64,000 bases of DNA from Alkalidesulfovibrio alkalitolerans DSM 16529 (GTDB lineage Bacteria; Desulfobacterota; Desulfovibrionia; Desulfovibrionales; Desulfovibrionaceae): assembly GCF_000422245.1 (NCBI RefSeq), contig NZ_ATHI01000003.1, positions 1 through 64,000 of the forward strand, in the 5' to 3' direction. Position numbers and translations under genes: made by a program. Under the pieces are notes generated by a model. It was not told where the DNA came from, searched no databases, and saw only the letters and a list, made by a program, of their open reading frames with translations. Shown here piece after piece: positions 61,001 to 64,000 of the stretch (its first letter is position 1; every line of letters starts with the position of its first letter).

Positions 61001-63550
61001 ATGGCTACTGAAAATCCCACGTTGACTCCGGGGTCGCCCCCCGAGTTCAGCGAATCCCTGCCTGCCCTCACCGTGGAGAGCGTGGCGCACCCGGACACCT
61101 GGAATCCGATCCACCAGCGGCTGCTCGACAACACCGTTGCTCTGCGCGACGCGGTTGAGCTGACCGACGAGAACTTGGACGCCCTGGGTTCGCGCGTGGA
61201 CGGTCTGGAGGAGACCAGCTCCGTCAGTGTGCAGCGCGCCGTTACCCTGGACTGGCTCTACCGCGACAACCGTATTGCCTTTGAGCTGTGGGCTCCCGGC
61301 TTCACCCTGATTGACGCCGTGGATACCGCCATCGTGCAGGGCATTTCCGGCGACGACAGCGTGGACGTTGCCAGCACGGCCCAGCTTCGGGCCGGAGAGT
61401 ATTATGTCCTCGCCGACGAGGAAGGCTCGCTGCTGATCAAATGCACGGCCGTGCTCTCCGAGAACCGCATCCGCATTGAAACCAACCTTCCGCGCACTCT
61501 GGGAGCCGGTGTTCTGACCCGCTGCTCCATGGAAGAGGTCGGGGCCGCGTACGCCACGTGCGAGGTCGGTGACATCTGGCTGTCCAAGCCGATCAACATC
61601 GGAAACGACGCCGAGGGCGGGGCCGTCGTGATCCGGCGCTCCCTGAACTCCGGAGAGGCCAGACTCTACTTCCGCGACACATCCAATCCGGCGTGGACCG
61701 AGCGCGTCTGGTCTGTCCGCAGGCAGGGCGGGGATATTCCCGCAGGCTTTGCGGATTATGAATACATCCTGCCCATGCGTGGCGACGGCAGCCTGATGAT
61801 CGTCACCGAGGGTGAAGCGATGCAGATTCGCCATATCGTGGCCCTGTCTGCGGCTACCGGTCTCGGCGGCTACGTCAATCCGGCCATGCGCCCCAACGCG
61901 CCCGCTATCAGCTCCCCGGCTGATGGCGCTGTCGGCATCTTCGAGCGGCCCACGTTGGCCATTGCCGGGTATTCGAGTCCTGGCGGAACGCCCCAGGCCG
62001 GTATCCAGTTTCAGGTCGCCGTTGCCGGGGCGCAGTTCGCCACCGTGCTGCACGACTCTGGAGAACAGCCTGCGGGCCTGTCGTATCAGATGCCCGCCGA
62101 CGTGCTTGAAGTGTCCTCCAGCTACGAGCTGCGGGCGCGGGTGAAAGACTTGTCCGGCCTGTGGTCCGACTGGTCCGCCGTTTCGGGCTTCGCCACTGCC
62201 GCCAGTTTCGCCTATGTGGCCACGCCGACATTGGTGTCTCCCGCGAACAACGCCACGGACGTCGGTGAGACTCCCCTGCTGCAGACCGGCGCTTTCGCGG
62301 TCATCGACGGAAGTGACACCCATGCGGCCAGCCGCTGGAGGGTCCGCGCTTCGGGCGGAACATGGGCGGAGCCGTTGTGGGATTCCGGCGAGGACGCCGT
62401 GAACCTGCTCTCTCTGGCGTTGCCTGCGGGCATTCTGGAAGCCGGGTTGCGGGTCTACTACCTGCAGGTTCAGCACAAGGGCGAAACGCGCGGGTGGTCC
62501 GAGTGGTCGAGCGAGGTCAAGGTCACGACCAAGCAGGCGTTTGCATACGTCTCCGGCGTTGCGCTGATTACCCCTGGCGGCGATGGCGGCACGTGGGCCT
62601 ATGTGGACGAGGACGGCAACACCGTCCCCGACCCCGGCGCGGCTCATTTCAGCACTCATCCCGTCTGGGGCGGCATGCAGGACGTGGTTGTCGACGGCCA
62701 GTACATGGTCAAGATTCCCAAGTTCTACATCCGCCGTGCGACGATCGGCTCTGGCGCGAACACCGGCAAGGAAGCCTGGTGGATCAGCGACCAGCCTGTT
62801 GACGGGTATGTCGTGCATCCGGCGTTCAAGGTCGGCGGCAGCGAAGTCGATCAGATTTGCGTCGGCAAGTACCAGGCCAGCATGGACGGCTCCAAGCTCG
62901 GCTCCAAGCCCGGCGTGTTGCCCGCTGTCAGCCGGACGCTGACGCAGTTTCTGGCTGATGCCGCTGCCCGCAACGTCTCCGGCGTGTCCGGGTTCGGCCT
63001 CTGGAGCGTCTATCACTGGTCCGCGATTCAGTGGCTCTACCTGGTGGAAAACGCCACCATGGACAGCCAGTCCGAGACCGGGCAAGGGCGCGTCAGCGCG
63101 TCGAGCGCGGCCAATGTCGACGCCTCGGATGTGGCGCAGGCCACCTATCGCGGGATCGTCGGCCTCTGGGGCAACGTCTGGCAGTGGATGGACGGCCTGA
63201 AAACGATCTCCGGCGTGATCAACCTCTGGGATCGCGAAGGCAATCAGACATGGGTGAATACCGGCCAGACCCCGCCGAACATAAACAACAGCACGTATCC
63301 TGTGACGTTCATGGACGCCAGCGGAAGCGGCTACGACATGGACGACGTGTTTATCGGCAAGACCGGCCCCACCAGCAACTCCGGCGCGACTGCCCCGGAC
63401 TATCAGCACTGGAACAATTCCGCCGAGTCCTTCCCGATCGTGGGCGGCAGCTGGAGCAACGGCGCGGATGCGGGGCTGTGGTGCGTCCACTGCCCCTACG
63501 CGGCGTCGACCTCGGCCCCGCACCTCGGTGCGCGCCTGGCGAAGGTGTAA
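61001..63550 (+). CDS. Tail fibre ending in a DGR-variable C-type-lectin-like domain
   Basis: An 849-residue receptor-binding fibre. Residues about 1-110 are an attachment/coiled-coil part (TPGSPPEFSESLPALTVESVAHPDTWNPIHQRLLD ... TDENLDALGSRVDGLEE). Fn3/Ig-like modules lie at about 290-510 (APAISSPADGAVG, PTLVSPANNATDVGE). Residues about 519-849 are the FGE/C-type-lectin-like domain with VR2 at the end. GGAGG is five bases before the ATG at 61001. As in BPP-1 Mtd, diversification should change receptor specificity. Confidence 0.88.
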   Translation: MATENPTLTPGSPPEFSESLPALTVESVAHPDTWNPIHQRLLDNTVALRDAVELTDENLDALGSRVDGLEETSSVSVQRAVTLDWLYRDNRIAFELWAPGFTLIDAVDTAIVQGISGDDSVDVASTAQLRAGEYYVLADEEGSLLIKCTAVLSENRIRIETNLPRTLGAGVLTRCSMEEVGAAYATCEVGDIWLSKPINIGNDAEGGAVVIRRSLNSGEARLYFRDTSNPAWTERVWSVRRQGGDIPAGFADYEYILPMRGDGSLMIVTEGEAMQIRHIVALSAATGLGGYVNPAMRPNAPAISSPADGAVGIFERPTLAIAGYSSPGGTPQAGIQFQVAVAGAQFATVLHDSGEQPAGLSYQMPADVLEVSSSYELRARVKDLSGLWSDWSAVSGFATAASFAYVATPTLVSPANNATDVGETPLLQTGAFAVIDGSDTHAASRWRVRASGGTWAEPLWDSGEDAVNLLSLALPAGILEAGLRVYYLQVQHKGETRGWSEWSSEVKVTTKQAFAYVSGVALITPGGDGGTWAYVDEDGNTVPDPGAAHFSTHPVWGGMQDVVVDGQYMVKIPKFYIRRATIGSGANTGKEAWWISDQPVDGYVVHPAFKVGGSEVDQICVGKYQASMDGSKLGSKPGVLPAVSRTLTQFLADAAARNVSGVSGFGLWSVYHWSAIQWLYLVENATMDSQSETGQGRVSASSAANVDASDVAQATYRGIVGLWGNVWQWMDGLKTISGVINLWDREGNQTWVNTGQTPPNINNSTYPVTFMDASGSGYDMDDVFIGKTGPTSNSGATAPDYQHWNNSAESFPIVGGSWSNGADAGLWCVHCPYAASTSAPHLGARLAKV
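63424..63550 (+). repeat. DGR variable region VR2
   Basis: The fibre C-terminus. It aligns base-for-base to VR1 from TTCCC (63431) to the stop, and its first bases match the visible template with A63982 of the template replaced by C. Differences from VR1 fall almost only at codon positions 1-2. The invariant 3' part is 63524-63545. Confidence 0.9.
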
Positions 63551-63563
63551 TGTGTCTTGCAAC

Positions 63564-63950
63564 GTGAGTCATGCAAGGGCGGGCGATAGCCCGCCCTCTT
63601 CCGGGTACGCCCAGCCGAGCCCGTACGCGACCCTCCTCGCGAAAATCGAAGAGGTGGAAGCCTACACACACACCGTGCTGCAGCAGTATCCGAAAATCGA
63701 GCGGTACGCCCTGTGCGCCGACATACGGGCGGCGCTGGCGAACATTCAGCGCCTCTCCATCGTCGCATGGAAGCGGTACCACAAGAAAACAACGCTGCAA
63801 GACCTCGACGTGGAGATCGAGGTTTTGAGGATGTGGATACGCAAATCGTTGCGCCTGAAATACATCACGCCGCGCCGCTATGAAATATGGGTGCGGCACG
63901 TAAACGAGATCGGCCGCATGGTCGGCGGATGGCTCAAGGCGGCAAGATGA
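63564..63950 (+). CDS. avd: Avd-like DGR accessory protein
   Basis: A 128-residue protein, the size of BPP-1 Avd. It is a basic four-helix bundle: LLAKIEEVEAYTHTVLQQYPKIERYALCADIRAALANIQRLSIVAWKRYHKK, then LDVEIEVLRMWIRKSLRLKYITPRRYEIWVRHVNEIGRMVGGWLK. The end, IGRMVGGWLK, is typical of Avd. Avd forms a pentamer that works with the reverse transcriptase. The GTG at 63564 is the only in-frame start before the fold; it has no clear ribosome site and the hairpin lies in its first codons. Confidence 0.85.
   Translation: MSHARAGDSPPSSGYAQPSPYATLLAKIEEVEAYTHTVLQQYPKIERYALCADIRAALANIQRLSIVAWKRYHKKTTLQDLDVEIEVLRMWIRKSLRLKYITPRRYEIWVRHVNEIGRMVGGWLKAAR
63577..63596 (+). other. DGR-type hairpin/cruciform after VR2
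   Basis: GGGCGGGC (63577-63584) and GCCCGCCC (63589-63596) form an 8-bp stem with a GATA loop, 26 bases past the stop. Size, loop type and place match the homing hairpin known in BPP-1-like DGRs. The same element follows VR1. Confidence 0.85.
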
Positions 63951-63976
63951 ATATTCAGGGCGGATGCCTGTCAACG

Positions 63977-64000
63977 CGAGTACTTCCCGATCGTGGGCGG
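63977..64000 (+). repeat. DGR template repeat (TR), first bases
   Basis: CGAGTACTTCCCGATCGTGG and the next four bases match VR2 at 63424-63447 with one difference, A63982 in place of C. Order fibre-VR, Avd, TR is that of BPP-1. The window ends here; the rest of TR and the reverse transcriptase are outside. Confidence 0.85.

Larger units (their letters stand above)
30723..64000 (+). mobile_element. Mu-like transposable prophage (left end to window edge)
   Basis: Gene order matches Mu-type phages: repressor on the - strand, Ner-like protein, DDE transposase A, ATPase B, Gam, GemA, Mor, lysis genes, terminase, DUF935 portal, MuF, gpG, protease/scaffold, capsid, sheath, tube, tape measure. The baseplate region is P2-like. 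The right end is not reached. The left boundary is set where the host YfhO frame breaks, at a TG dinucleotide as in Mu ends; the exact base is inference. Confidence 0.85.

Noticed and set aside
63571-63828. Overlapping frame starting at ATG 63571
   Set aside because: Frame lacks the Avd pattern; the frame from GTG 63564 carries it.

Overview
The window suggests a GC-rich Gram-negative bacterium, most likely a sulfate reducer of the Desulfovibrionaceae type. That is inferred from the style of the gene content; no rRNA or other marker gene is present. It has three parts. (1) Bases 1-3204, + strand: the 3' end of an indolepyruvate oxidoreductase beta gene, an unusually AT-rich gene for a secreted choice-of-anchor-L/caspase-like/PEP-CTERM protein, and a single-domain response regulator.

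(2) Bases 3280-30722, - strand: one long, tightly packed surface-carbohydrate locus of 24 genes, many overlapping by 4 bases (ATGA). It encodes NeuC, two NeuB-like synthases, two NeuA-like CMP-sugar cytidylyltransferases, a CapD/PglF-type dehydratase, three capsule/surface-polysaccharide proteins, a sulfotransferase, four methyltransferases, a transketolase, an aldehyde dehydrogenase, an SDR, a DapA-type aldolase, an ABC exporter, a UbiA prenyltransferase, a HAD protein, a B12-type radical SAM enzyme and an HTH-nucleotidyltransferase regulator. The genes imply at least one CMP-nonulosonate pathway and probably a second, unusual one. The promoter-proximal gene (YfhO-like) is cut by the prophage.

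(3) From about 30723 to beyond the right edge: a Mu-like transposable prophage. Order: repressor (-), early promoter and operators, Ner-like protein, MuA, MuB, small early genes, Gam, HU, GemA, Mor, lysis genes, a Dam-type methyltransferase with a 15-G tract, terminase, portal, MuF, tail-completion gpG, protease/scaffold, major capsid, tail sheath, tube, tape measure, then a P2-like baseplate module (U, X, D, V, W, J, I) and tail fibre.

The most exciting content is a diversity-generating retroelement (DGR) in the prophage. The tail fibre ends in a C-type-lectin-like variable region (VR2), followed by a GRNA-loop hairpin, an Avd gene and the first bases of the template repeat, where the window stops; the reverse transcriptase should lie just beyond. 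A second target gene (36008-37036), about 27 kb away in the early region, carries VR1 with the same flanks and hairpin. VR1 and VR2 differ at 19 positions, 18 of them at codon positions 1-2 and mostly in NNC codons, as expected from adenine mutagenesis of AAC codons. This remote target gene is bracketed by two directly repeated RNA motifs that fold as complete type II hammerhead ribozymes, with intact core, GUC cleavage site and a possible loop I pseudoknot. A self-cleaving-ribozyme-bounded DGR target cassette is, as far as I know, an undescribed arrangement.
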